From the NCBI GenBank assembly GCA_036897095.1, contig JAYMSP010000172.1, forward strand, positions 1 through 64,000: a stretch of DNA of 64,000 bases. Direction: 5' to 3'. A program made the translations under genes and the position numbers. The notes below the pieces were generated by a model. That model did no database searches. It saw nothing but the letters and a program-made list of their open reading frames with translations, and was not told where the DNA came from. This document shows positions 36,401-48,152 of this stretch, in pieces; position 1 is the stretch's first letter, and the number at the start of each line of letters is the position of its first letter. Source of the DNA: Plantago elongata (Eukaryota; Streptophyta; Magnoliopsida; Lamiales; Plantaginaceae).

Positions 36401-38762
36401 CATAATGCTATGGTCCCAAACTACAAATATAATAACTTTCCAAGTTCCGACTACAAATTGATCGAGGGCAATCTTTTTGGACGGTATGGTTGTTTTTTAT
36501 AACTATCTAGAGTTGAGATAGTGTGGTAGTTATACATATTGAGTTGTTACAAGAACAAAGCCTTATGAAAGACTTGGCTCGCCTCGTCTGATGAAGTGTT
36601 CAAGACGAGCTCGAGAATAACATGGAGAAATCAGGATCGATTTAAACTAGACTTAGCCAAAATGGTTGTGTGGGATCGATCGTTGGTAGAGTTATGCCCG
36701 CAAATCTATGCATCCAGTCTAGTATACATGTAATTGAAACTGTGAATTAGTCAACGACGATATCATACCCTTCGAATTTGAATGTGAGAATAAATCCGTT
36801 ATTGTATTCCTTGATCAAATAATAGACTGACTTATCCTGATCATCAATCTAGAGTGATCGATCAGAATTACAATGATATAATTTTGGGATAAATAATAGA
36901 TGAACATAAGAGAGCGTTTATAAATCGATACGTTGAATATAGTTTAGTGGTTGGTACAATATTAGTATCGTCACGATGATCATATGGGACATATATTCTT
37001 AACTAGTACTCACATAGGCAAACTAATGTTTGTGCAATTTGACTTTGAGTTTCTATATAGTGTTCACAATCGAGTGAAACTGATAGTTTGACTTAAACGG
37101 GAACATGTACTAGATTCACTTCTTGGTGATGGGTAGTTCCTTTCATTCGCACATTTGTCGGGCCGAGGAATTTGAGCGGACTGCCATTCCAAATATGCAC
37201 TCTCTTGTGCCATTTGAAATATAATACCTAGATACCCATGTGCATTTTCGAATATCATATGAACATTAATTTTTCCAAATAAATGAATGTCCATATCTTG
37301 CATCTAAATTTCAATACCAATACGTGAATGATCGGGTCGTTGGCGCGCTATTTAAAAATATTGATCGCGAAGATGTTCAATTCAAACCCAATCACTACCT
37401 AAGTGTAATTAATGTAGAACGAATAGCATTTAATTAGATTTAAAATGTCAAGGGCCAAAATTATATTTTATTTATTTATTAGGATATCTTTGTTATTTAA
37501 GTATTTTGGTAGCAACTGGGGTTAGGGTTCACTAGCTATTTAAATACTTCTTCATTATCTGTAAGAGCAAGTTTTGAGTTTATATAAAAAATTAAGGTGT
37601 TCCTCCAAATCTGTCAATTTTCAGTATACTTATGAATCAACGAATCTTGATCTATCAATTCTTGGTATTCTGCTGAATCAACGAGTCTTAAGTCAATTTT
37701 CGATATTCTTTTGAATCAACGAGTTTTGAGTTTATCGTTCTTGTGAATCAACCACGCATGTTGCATCAACAATCCTTTTATTTTCTGGTTTAAATATATA
37801 TTGCAACACATCTAATGAAGATTCTTGTAGCTGCAATACTAATTAGAAATAACAAAATAATATATTTTATAATTATGTATTATCGGTAATGAGCTTGTGT
37901 TGATCAAAGGTTTAACAACATGAGCCGAGTTTGAAAATTAGCTCACTTTGTCAACGAGTTGAGTTGAATTCGAATTTGGTTACAACTCGAGCCAATTGAA
38001 GGAATGAAAGACACTTAACTCTCCCGTTAAGCAACACTAGTTATAGAGCCAACACATGTTTTTTTGTCACTGTGTATGTCTTTGTGCATACACGATAATT
38101 TTTTTAGTAGTAATTCATTATAGAATCAGCTTAGAATAATTATGTTTAACTTTGAAACTTTTATAAATGCATGACAAAAAGAAGAGTGGTGTAGATTGTT
38201 AATATGAGTAAATTCTCAATTTATTTGTGTTATTTTGGAACTTTTGGACAATTTTGGAGGTTATATAGAAGTGAACTTACATAATTGATATGGCACGGGA
38301 CATTCTATTGAATGTTGATGTTCTTGAAAAGTCCCTTCCAAACTGCTTTTAAGTATCAATTCCATGTTTGAATTAGCAAATGGTTTTCTTTTTTGCCTTA
38401 AACAGTAGTGTTTTAGCATGTGAACCAATAGCTTGATTAAGCAAAAAGATAACTATATATGGTACGTAAATTCATTAAGTGGGCATTAAAGTTGCCCGTT
38501 ACCAACATTGAGGTATATAGATCCACTAATACACGTAATAAAGACAAAAAAACTAATCTATATTCACTAACTACACGTAATAATGATAGACGTAATCGAG
38601 ATATTAAATTCTCATGACGTTTTGGATATCTTTTATGTTTACGTATTTTGACGTGATATACATTACGTAAAACTCCACATTTATTACTTCAATTAGTTAT
38701 CGTTTACGAAAGTTCCAAATTTAATACTTTATCTAGAACGGTCAGATAACAAAAAGAAAATA

Positions 38763-40382
38763 ACCGACGATACGAATAAACAAACGTTCCACAAATTCTG
38801 CTTGAGTATCCGTGATCACTTTAGTCGTAATGCCTTTTCAGAATAACTATTTCATACGTCATTTACTTCGAAAAGAAATGTATTGACCAGTTGACGGCGC
38901 ATCCGTTCATAATATTACAATAATCATGAACTTCTGACTATGATACGAAACCCTAATATATTCCATATTAGAAGAAACTTACGTAATTCATTAGTATTAA
39001 CGTTAAAAACATTAATTGAATTGCAAGTTATGAATATAAAATGGGTCTTCTGCACACTTTTTACCTCTAATATCTACATAATACTAAAAAAAAACACATT
39101 TAAGGTGGTAGTATGAGTCTCGATAAAGTATGAAGAACTCTTGAAATGTTCCTATCTCAAAGTTTTAAAGTTAAAAGTATTACAAAAATATTAACCATTA
39201 TAGTCAATTTAAAAATTGGCCCATACTACCACCTTAACCGACAATACGAATAAACAAAAGTTCTGCGAATTCCGTTTGAGCACCTGTAATCACTTTAGTC
39301 GTAATGCCTTTTCAGGAGTACTATGACATACATCATTACTTAGAAAAGAAAGATACTATTGACCAATTGACGACGAATTAGTTAATAATATTACAATAAC
39401 CGTGAACTTCTGATTATGATACGAAACCCTAATCCCTAATTATGTCTCAATTTACGTATTTCATTACTATTAACGTTGAAAACATGGATTGAATTTGAAG
39501 TCACGAATGTAAAATCGGTCATGTGCACACTTTTTATCTCTAATATCTACATAATACTCATAAAACACATTTAAGGTGGTAGTATGAGTCTTGATAAAGT
39601 ACGAAGAATTCTCAAATGTTCTTATTTTAAAGTTTTAAAGTAAAATGGATTACAAGAATATTAACCATCATAGTCATTTTCCTTTAGTTGACCCATATTG
39701 CCACCTTAAACGACAATATTCGAATAAACAAAAGTTCTGCAATTCCCGTTTGAGTATCCGTAATCATTTCATTCGTAATGCCTTTTTAGGAGTACTATTA
39801 CATACGTCATTACTTCGAAAAGAAAGATACTATTGATCAGTTGACGACGAATCAGTTATTGATATTACAATAAATGTGGACTTATGACTACGATATGAAA
39901 CCCTAATACGTCTCGTAATAGGGAAAAATTACGTAATTCATTGCTATTAACGTTGAACACATGGATTGAACTGCAAGTTCCGCAAATCCCGCTTGAGTAT
40001 ATGTGATCACTTCAGTCGTAATGCCTTTTCAGGAGTACTATTACATACGTCATTACTTCAAAAAGAATGATACTATTGACCAGTTGATGAAAAATCAATT
40101 AATAATATTACAATAACCGTGGACTTCTGACTACGATACAAACCCTAATATGCCTCAACTTACGTAATTCATTGCTATTAACGTTGAAAACATGAATCGA
40201 ACCGTAAGTTACGAATGTAAAATGGGTCTTCTGCACACTTTTTTTATCTCTAATATCTACATAATACTCATAAAACACAATTAAGGTGATAGTATGAGTG
40301 TCAACAAAGTACGAATGATTCTCAAACGTTCAGATCTTAAAGTTTTAATGTTAAAAGTATTACAAGAATATTAACCATTATA
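38763..40382 (+). repeat. Four-unit ~473-bp tandem array upstream of the NAC gene
   Basis: The units span about 38763-39236, 39237-39709, 39710-39977 and 39978-40382. The first two are full length (about 473 bp), the third lacks its latter ~200 bp and the fourth lacks its beginning and its last ~30 bp. Shared landmarks are ATACGAATAAACAAA, TCACTTTAGTCGTAATGCC, ATACGTCATTACTTCG, TATTGACCAGTTGACG, GAAACCCTAAT and AATATCTACATAATACT. Every full unit contains an inverted-repeat element: TTAAGGTGGTAGTATGAG to CCATACTACCACCTTAA at 39100-39237, and its counterpart at 39571-39709. The array ends about 410 bp before the NAC TATA box. Confidence 0.9.
39100..39237. mobile_element. MITE-like inverted-repeat element inside the array
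   Basis: A 138-bp segment is bounded by inverted TTAAGGTGGTAGTATG and its complement. A second copy lies at 39571-39709, and the left half of a third starts at 40281. The simplest reading is that a MITE inserted into the unit and was amplified with it. It lacks coding capacity. Confidence 0.6.
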
Positions 40383-40792
40383 GTAAATTTTTCTTTATTC
40401 GAAAGTCAAATATTAAAGGAAATGCATTTTCCTTTGTTGAAAGATTGGAAATTACATTAAATTGGGGGGGTTGAGGTATTGACAAAAGAGAAACAAGAAA
40501 AGAGTCGAGAAAAGCTAGGACTATAGTATAGTATATAGTATAGTATAGGTATAGGAAAATAAAGGAAGGTTTGTAGTTTGTACATCTTAAATTTAGCCTT
40601 TTCCCAAGAGAAAAAAGACAAGAAGAAAGCATGTTCTTCTTTCTTCTTCATCTTCATCTCCATCTTGTTGTTGTTACTTTAACTTAAACAAAAATGCGTC
40701 AAAGCAAGGTGAGATTGAGTCTAGTTCACGCAAAATCTGGTTCCCTTCACAAAATATTATTTTCTTTTTCCAAAAAGTCCCTTCTTCTATCA

Positions 40793-40800
40793 CTATAAGA
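40793..40800 (+). promoter_or_regulatory. Candidate TATA box of the NAC gene
   Basis: CTATAAGA lies about 275 bp before the NAC start codon. It is followed by the CT-rich leader sequence CTCTCACGTTTCTCAACC. It is close to consensus but unproven. Confidence 0.4.
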
Positions 40801-41070
40801 ACCCTCTCACGTTTCTCAACCTCTCATACTCATCATCATAGTATAACCTTCTCTTGTACTCTCTTGTTCTTGTGTTGTGAGTCAGTCAATTGTTTGAATT
40901 GATTTGATTCTTCTTGTTGTGAATGAAAATGAATACCATCTTCTTCTATGTATGCTCTTATCCCATTTAATGGGTTGTGTTTAGAAACTTGTAGTAACTC
41001 ATAGAAGACTCAAATTCACAGTCTTGACTTGAGTTTTGTTGTAAATTTGGTGTTTTTGGTTTGTTGAGTG

Positions 41071-42479
41071 ATGGAAAAGCTGGGTTTTGTGAAGAATGGT
41101 GTGCTCAGGTTGCCTCCAGGCTTCAGGTTCCACCCAACTGATGAGGAGCTGGTGGTACAATACCTCAAGCGCAAGGTGCTCTCCTTTCCATTGCCTGCTT
41201 CAATCATACCTGAAGCTGACGTTTGCAAGTCTGATCCCTGGGATTTGCCAGGTTTGTTTGATTTCCTCTCATCAATTTCAGTTACCCTTTTTCAACAACT
41301 CAACATAAACAAGAAAGAAAGAATCCCACAAGAAATGCAAAAAGGAGCAATCTTTAGCTGATTTTGAATCAAGAAACAGTAAGAAATGCAAAAAGGAGCA
41401 ATCTTTAGCTGAATTTGAATCAAGAAACAGTGAGAAATGCAAAAAAGGAGCAATCTTGAGCTGATTTTGAATCAAGAAACAGAGAGAAATGCAAAAAGGA
41501 GCAATGTTTACTGATTTTGATTCAAGAAATGCAAAAAGGAGCAATCTTTAGCTGATTTGAAGCTGCTATTGACTCATGTTGCAGGAGATGCTGAGCAAGA
41601 AAGGTACTTTTTCAGCACTCGAGAAGTGAAGTACCCAAATGGGAACCGGTCAAACCGGGCTACCGGGTCGGGCTACTGGAAAGCAACCGGTCTGGACAAG
41701 CAGATTGTGAGCTTTAAGACCAACCAGCTTGTTGGGATGAAAAAGACTCTTGTTTTCTACAGAGGCAAGCCTCCAAAGGGTGCCAGAACTGACTGGATTA
41801 TGCACGAATATCGCCTCATTACTCCTCCTGTTACTGCTGATTCTCCACCCCTTGTAAGAAACTTTTTACAGTTTGCAAATTTTTACCTTTTTACTTCATT
41901 ACAAAATGGTCACACAAGTAGTAACAAACATTACCTGTTGAAATGACTTTTGAAAATGATGTTAAAACTTATGTGTGGAAGTTGGGCTCCAAACTCAGTA
42001 TGCACAGGTGTTGCGCAATAATATTCGTCCACGTGTATCGCGGAAAGTTTCAATATACATCTTACCATAGTCTATGCTTCATCGTGTTGTAATGTTATGC
42101 TTCTATGGTTCACGATTACATGTATACGCTACCTTTAGTATTAGAATCTACGTAATCATGTAGCGGATACAAGTGGGAATTTACGTAATTGATTATTAAT
42201 GTGAATTCGTGTTTTTCGCAGGAAAATTGGGTTCTTTGCAGGATTTTCTTGAAGAAGAGGGGAAGCAAGAATGAGGAGGAGGCGGTGGCGGTGGCTCCCG
42301 TGAATGTTGAGAGGCCAGCGAGCCCTGGACCGGTTTTCTACGACTTCATGGCTAAGGAGAGGGCTGACTTGAATGTCGTCCCGGCTAACTCGTCTTCTGG
42401 CTCAAGTGGAATTACGGAGATTTCGAAACGGAATGAACCGGATGATCATGAAGAGAGTAGCTGCAATAGTTTCAGATAA
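41071..42479 (+). CDS. NAC083: NAC transcription factor, VNI2/NAC083 type
   Basis: Encodes a 235-residue NAC factor. Exons are 41071-41251, 41585-41853 and 42222-42479, with the usual NAC split (first intron phase 1, second phase 0). The NAC domain covers residues ~13-159. It shows subdomain [20 protein letters not shown], subdomain B at [10 protein letters not shown], subdomain [21 protein letters not shown] (DNA contact), subdomain [21 protein letters not shown] and subdomain [10 protein letters not shown]. The short tail has [13 protein letters not shown] and ends SSCNSFR, both typical of NAC083/VNI2. In Arabidopsis VNI2 binds VND7 to repress vessel differentiation and also delays leaf senescence. 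The start is the ATG at 41071, which follows an in-frame GTG. A SWEET15-like gene upstream and the PBS1/EXO70C block repeat the Arabidopsis order. Intron 1 is mostly minisatellite. Confidence 0.95.
41331..41563 (+). repeat. ~51-bp minisatellite filling NAC intron 1
   Basis: Five units start at 41331, 41382, 41433, 41485 and 41525. Each has AGAAATGCAAAAAGGAGCAA, then a TCTTTAGCTGATTTTGA-like segment and TCAAGAAA. The fourth unit is short by about 11 bp. The array takes up about 233 of the 333 intron bases and ends 22 bp before the acceptor site. Confidence 0.95.
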
Positions 42480-44353
42480 ATGAATGAATGTTCTTGATTG
42501 AACTATGTATTTAGAGTCCTTTTCTAATCTAGACTTAAAGGCATGCAAGTTTGTGGTGATGGGGTTAATAAGGTTCACATTGAAGTTTTGATACATCAGT
42601 GTGACTGGGAGAGAGGCTGTGAATCCTGTGATAGGGAAAGTTTGGGATGTGTTGATGTTTTGAAACTTTTAATGAAAATGTGATGATTCCGTAATCTTTT
42701 GCAGTTTCTTCTACTACTATTTCACCATGCAAAAGCATTTGTTTCTTGTGAGCAAAGTGCTTCTTTATTTAGGTTGTAAAGTGACAAAGGTTGAGGAAAG
42801 TTGTGGGAAACAAGAAATTATTGGAAAATAGAGAAAGGTGCAATTTCATACGCATTGAATTTACTAGTTAAAGGAAGAAATCTTTTACCAACAACATAGC
42901 TATAATAAAATACACGTTGTTACCAATTAAATCGTATTAGGTTAACTTCTTTTACGGATTTTAACCCCTAATCATATGCAAAAGTATATATTAATTGCAG
43001 TTTTCTAATGTAACTTTATTATAATTCTCTTATCATTAATAATTAAGTAATTAATTGTATAAAATCCAGAACATTTTTAATTGGACGGAGGGAGCAATAA
43101 TCTTGCAAATGTGATATAACTAGCATGAGGTTCTTTTATCTTTAGCCCTTCTTTGGAACCTAAAAAGGTCAATTTATTAAGAATCAAGTTCTATATGAAT
43201 CTTTTTCATTTTAAAGAAAAAAACCAATTCAAATTCCATTCCTCCACATATATGCACAAGTAGAAATTAATTTGCAATGCCGTACATTGGTGGGCATCAT
43301 ATTCATATCAATAGTCTAGAACTAGATTTCCAGATCTTGTGATCTTGAAATCTCTATAGGAAGAGAACTCATTATTCCCCTGTAGGTAAGTGAAATATTG
43401 TGTCAAAGCCCGCAACCTTTGTAGGAATTGCAATACAATCCAAATTTCCTTGATTTTGAAGTACCTAAGTCTTCAAGGTTTGTGAAATATCATCTAGTAT
43501 AGACTTAGAATAACTTACTCCTGTCGCATAAATAATATACTTCATAATCGTATAGAAGTTTCAAGTTAGCAAACATTGACCTAGATTTTCTCATTCAAAC
43601 CTACTGAATCACATAAGTTTTTGTAGAAAATTCCGCACACTATGGCTTTCCAAGAATGTTGAATCGACAACACATAAGATGTAGCGTGTTGGAGAAATGA
43701 TATATGCATTTTTATATTTCCATGGAACAACCACATTATTTTGCTTGTAATCGTATTTAATAATGTCGATTGCATGCCCTCTTCATAAAGGCATTAATCG
43801 TGTATGATTGGTGGGGATCAATCACTACACTGTATAAATAGGGAACTTACTCGACTTTGCATTGTTAGTGTAATGGCTCACGCAATACCAAATACATACA
43901 ACATCATATATACTAGAACATACACAATGAAACATACTCAAACCCCTGGAATAAGTTATTATTTGCTAGACAAAGAAATATATCATAATTATTAAAATAG
44001 AAGTAAAAACCTCGTAAGACCAATACCTGTAAACTATAATAACTAAACCAATAGCAGCGAACTTCGTAAATCAAAGATATAAACAGAACTGACATTCATC
44101 TACTTAAGACGGAGATGATAACTTCATTCACACATGATTTTAAATCTCATCGAAACAAAATAAAATGTCGAAGGATGTTCATGTAACTAAGTTTTGATAT
44201 CCTAGGCAAATCTCATCATATAATTAAGCCGTTGAAAGCTGAAACCAATTAACCAACAAAACCTGTGTTGAGTGTTGAAGTTAAATTTGGTGGAAAATGC
44301 AAGTTTGTCTCCATACCAATAATCACAATCAAAGAAAAAAAGGTTGGTACATT

Positions 44354-44430
44354 TCTTGGGGGAGCAGAAATAACTAAAGTTTTGAAATTAGAGGACTAGT
44401 TGGTGAAAGAAACTGCCAGCCAACAATGCA
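44354..44430 (+). repeat. Direct duplication, copy 1 of 2
   Basis: About 77 bases match 44609-44685. They share TTTTGAAATTAGAGGACTAG, TTGGTGAAA and a GCCAGCCAAxAATGCA-like end. The copies are 255 bp apart. Confidence 0.75.
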
Positions 44431-44608
44431 CTATGGAATATTCATTGTTGAATCATGAATGTGTAAAATACAACATAACTATGTTCGTAACTAGAACAAA
44501 AATTACACCGTTAACTATATTTATAACGTGAAAAATTACGACAAATAGGATAGTTCTTATTTTAATATAATTGTCCAGCTAGATATATGCCTGGCTTGTT
44601 ACTCTCCC

Positions 44609-44685
44609 CATTTTTTGGGAGGAAATAACTAAGTTTTGAAATTAGAGGACTAGTTGGTGAAAAAAATGGCAGCCAAAAATGCATT
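44609..44685 (+). repeat. Direct duplication, copy 2 of 2
   Basis: Second copy of 44354-44430, with a few substitutions, lying in AT-rich non-coding sequence. Confidence 0.75.
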
Positions 44686-45128
44686 ATTACAAATTCTTGC
44701 AAATCAGCCATTTCACATACTAATTGATTGGCTTATTCTGGCAATATTTCAATTCCTTGGCCCATCTATGGTTACAATTCCATGTGATAGATTCCTTAAA
44801 TTAGACACGCATATTTAATACACTAACTTCTACACAACTTGTTGGTTTTTCTCGTTTCAATACCATTACGTGAACATCTAAAACTCTTATAAACCCTATT
44901 CGTAGACACTTAAAATGGACTAATCATACTTATTCGGAAGTAAAGTAACACAAGAACGTGACAAACACTCAAACAAGATTTACTTTTCTTTATTTCCGCA
45001 ATTGCAGTAAACTTTAAAATATGATAATAGAACATCTTTCACTAGGTCGAATTAATTATTAATAAAGTTCAATCTATTAAATATTATCTTACTTGTAACA
45101 CAAATATAATATATGTCTGCTATGTGAC

Positions 45129-45724
45129 TGTTAAAATGGACTCATCTACCACTTCAAAGTTCTTGTAGAGGGAGAGAGTTATCCATATATTACAGAGAGG
45201 GCCCAAGATACTATCAAGTGATATGAGATTTAACAGGTATCCTCGCGTGTGAGGCTGTAGACCGAGCTCAACACGTGACAATAGAGACGGCAAGCCCATG
45301 TGGGATATTTAACAGGCTCCTTCAAGCGTGAGCCGGTAGACTCGAACTCAACGTGTCAACATAAAGGGGAAGCCTAGAGCAGGCAGAGAGGGAACTTTGC
45401 ATCCAAAGACCCAACATTACTTGAGTAATCTATGGACTCTGATACCATGTTGAAATGGACTCATCAACAGAGAGGCTATTTAACGGGCTCCTTCACGTGT
45501 GAGCCGGTAGATCCGAGCTCAGCACGTGGTAATATAGGGAAGCCCAGAGGCAGAGAGGGAATGGAGCAGTCAAAGATCCAACATTACTTGAATAGTACAT
45601 GAACTCTGGTACCATATTGAAATTGACTCATCCATCCCTTAAAAAACCATGTAAAGGAGAGAGATGTATTTATATTTCATAAAGAATGGATAAAATAATT
45701 TCAAGTGATGTGATATATTTAACA
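45129..45724 (-). mobile_element. TRIM-type LTR retrotransposon fossil (rearranged)
   Basis: Three LTR-like segments of a very short LTR element lie here: 45129-45235 (107 bp, TGTTAAA to TTTAACA), 45448-45485 (partial) and 45615-45724 (110 bp). Next to two of them is GGACTCTGATACCA or a near match, the complement of a methionine-tRNA primer-binding site, so the element reads on the minus strand. The internal sequence (for example GTGAGCCGGTAGAC) also recurs three times, at about 45236, 45315 and 45486. LTRs near 110 bp, a tiny interior and no coding region fit TRIM elements. The arrangement is nested or rearranged, the LTRs have diverged clearly and no matching flanking duplication was found, so it is an old, broken copy. 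Confidence 0.75.
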
Positions 45725-46711
45725 GATCATATTAAATTAAGTCATCATCACATTGAAATTTATTATTAATGGAGATTAGATATAAAAATAACATTAGATG
45801 GTAGAAATGGGAGATTAGATATAAAAATGAGTTAATTGGACCGATCAACCATAATCTCGTTGGGTTGCGGTAAAACGAACTTGTTGAAAAACCAATAACA
45901 CCGATTAAGCAAGCAAGAAAGATTCGGCCCACTACTTTCCAACCACTTAAAAACATTTGACTTGATTAATTATTCTTAATTAACATACATACTTGACCTG
46001 ATTAGGCACGGCACCGTACTTGAAACAATATAAATTTTGGTTGTTTAATAATGCCAATGATAATGATAATTATATATAGATTAAAATACTCTTGTGTGAC
46101 TTGCCTTAATGAATTCTTAATTACTTGGCGATTAATCTCAGTAATCAGTTTGCATGCGCCATGCAAATTAAAGTCGTTTAAAGTTAAACATGGCAGTAGT
46201 TGACTCACCCCTTCGCACGCTCCAACTTGTAATGTCACGTAGATTTATCATTAAACAACCTTACAACAAAAGATTATTCTTGAGAAGTTTAAGGTATGCA
46301 CACCTGCAGTGGAAAAAGTACGAGTAAATATTTTATAATGCAAAACAGCAATTACAAGTCTATAAGTGGTTTGATCGTTACAATAATAAATTTTTAGTAT
46401 AAAACTTATAGTATCAATAAGTATGTAATCGAGTTACAATGTCTATTTACAATAAAGTTTTATACTTAGCGGGTTATTAAATTGGTATCAAAATTAAATT
46501 GGTATCTAGACTTTGAAAATGGTAATGATTGATGATATCATTCATAGCAGAGCAAAGTAAAATGTTGGGAAAGGTTAGAGTTGGGGCTCAAACTTTTGCC
46601 ATGTGGAAGCTAGAGTGAATATTGGCGGCATAAACTAGAGCAAATTAAAGAATATATTTGGCGAAAGAAAAGGGAAAATTGCACCGCTTTGCCTTCAGTG
46701 TCTCAATGGTA

Positions 46712-46962
46712 CTTATTCCGTCCCATCAAACTCCATACATTAGAATTGACGTATAATTTTATGTGAAAAGTTAAACTGATGATAAAAAATAAATAAGGTG
46801 GGGAAAAATATACTTTTAGTGACAAAATGTGTAATTTTTGTTTAAAGTTGAGATTGTTTATTATTTATTAGTATTGGAGTATCCCTTTTTTAATAATATA
46901 TGAAGTTTGGTGGGACGGTTAAAAATGATAAATGTATGAAGTTTGTTGGAATTGAGGGAGAA
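46712..46962. mobile_element. Stowaway-type MITE, complex right end
   Basis: The left end after TA (46710-46711) reads CTTATTCCGTCCCATCAAAC. The right side has ATGAAGTTTGGTGGGACGG followed by a second GTATGAAGTTTGTTGGAATT and GAGGGAG before TA. The interior matches 6589-6821. The doubled right end suggests a local duplication or a MITE in a MITE. Confidence 0.7.
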
Positions 46963-47217
46963 TATCTCTTTGTAACTTCAGACTTACATGTTCAAACACC
47001 TCGAAGGGTCAATTTTGGGGTGTGTAGTATGTCTGTAATATCGACGTTTGCTCGGCTAATTAATATATGTTATAATGTTAATTAAAGTGAGTTAAAGGGA
47101 TTTAATTTAAATAAAAAAGAAAAAAATGGGAGGAATATTACGAAATACATCACATTTATTTAATAATTAAAGAAGAAGAGATGTAGAATACGTGACTTTA
47201 TATAGCAATATATATTT

Positions 47218-47373
47218 GAACTTTGTTCTCTTCAATCTAAAATCACTTCACTTCAATTCTGTTTCATTCAATTCAATCCTGTTTAATTATAATTTATGTT
47301 ATACGTCATTTCACTTTCATTTAGTTCAGTTAAATTCAGTCCAGTAAATTTCAGTTGAAGAGAACATAATCTT
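47218..47373. mobile_element. MITE of the GTGTTCTCTT family
   Basis: The left end ACTTTGTTCTCTTCAA and right end TTCAGTTGAAGAGAACATAA are inverted repeats of each other. The interior carries TTCAATTCAATCCTG and TTAGTTCAGTTAAATTC words. The size is similar to 22377-22520, but the body reads in the opposite orientation. Confidence 0.75.
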
Positions 47374-47989
47374 ATTTATAATAAAGTTATGTGCGAAATT
47401 CGACTAATACTCGCAAATATCATACCAAAGCATGGTATGTATAAATTTTAATGAACATCGGATATTAATTCATTAAATAATAATAATTTTATAAGAAAAA
47501 GTATATAAATGAAATATATCACAATTGTTTTGGGACTGATTTAGAAGACATATGATCTTATATGTCCATATGATATAGTTATGTATGGTTTTTGTGATAA
47601 ATCCGACTTAATACTCTTTAATAGCATACCAATGAAATATATAAATACTCTAGTTGACTGTAAACAAGTGACTTTTAAATTTTAAACGATACATGTGATA
47701 TTTATTAGGTATTTCAGAAATATAATATCTATGTATGGCGAAAATGAGTATGTACGTGTATTTGGTACAAGAGGTATATTTATGGAGTAACGTATCCGAC
47801 ATGCCTACGAGAAACATACATCCATAAAAAAACATAACATGTAGGAAGAAAAGAGGAAATATAAAATTGCCGACCAAACTTCCTTGTGAGAGTGGTTCAG
47901 TATGATGTTGGAGTTCTTCACGTCACCCTTTCTAACATATCACTTTCTACACATCACATTCCCATCTCATTTCCATTTCCATGGGACCA

Positions 47990-48152
47990 TACTTTTAACC
48001 TGCAATCTATTCAACTAAAATTCATTTCAATTAGATTTAATATAATTTTGTTCAATTCAATTCAGCTCAACTTAGTTATAATTTATATCTTACTTTAATT
48101 TAATTTAGTTTAATTCAGTTCAGTCCAGTCCAGTTCAAGAGAACACAGTCTT
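47990..48152. mobile_element. MITE of the GTGTTCTCTT family
   Basis: The right end CAGTTCAAGAGAACACAGTC is clear and matches the family terminus. The left end is decayed (near CTATTCAACTAAAATTC). The interior contains TTCAATTCAGCTCAAC and CAGTTCAGTCCAGTCCAG words. It is the second family member within 1 kb. Confidence 0.65.

Larger units (their letters stand above)
29701..38762. other. Large intergenic region
   Basis: No gene could be supported in about 9 kb. An AATAAA at 30078 may belong to the isomerase 3' UTR or a later poly(A) site. Repeats listed separately are a Stowaway MITE (30662-30911), a SINE (31500-31589), a GTGTTCTCTT MITE (32109-32278) and a four-unit TTTAATAACTCA repeat (33298-33417). 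A GC-richer patch at 33545-33680 contains CCTACGTGGG but no convincing frame longer than 51 codons. Degenerate CGAG-rich dispersed repeats occur near 34.4-34.8, 36.55-36.65 and 37.9-38.0 kb. Confidence 0.55.

Noticed and set aside
38763-40382. Array considered as a CRISPR-like or rDNA spacer repeat
   Set aside because: Units of ~473 bp with internal MITE-like ends are not CRISPR, and no rRNA sequence is present.
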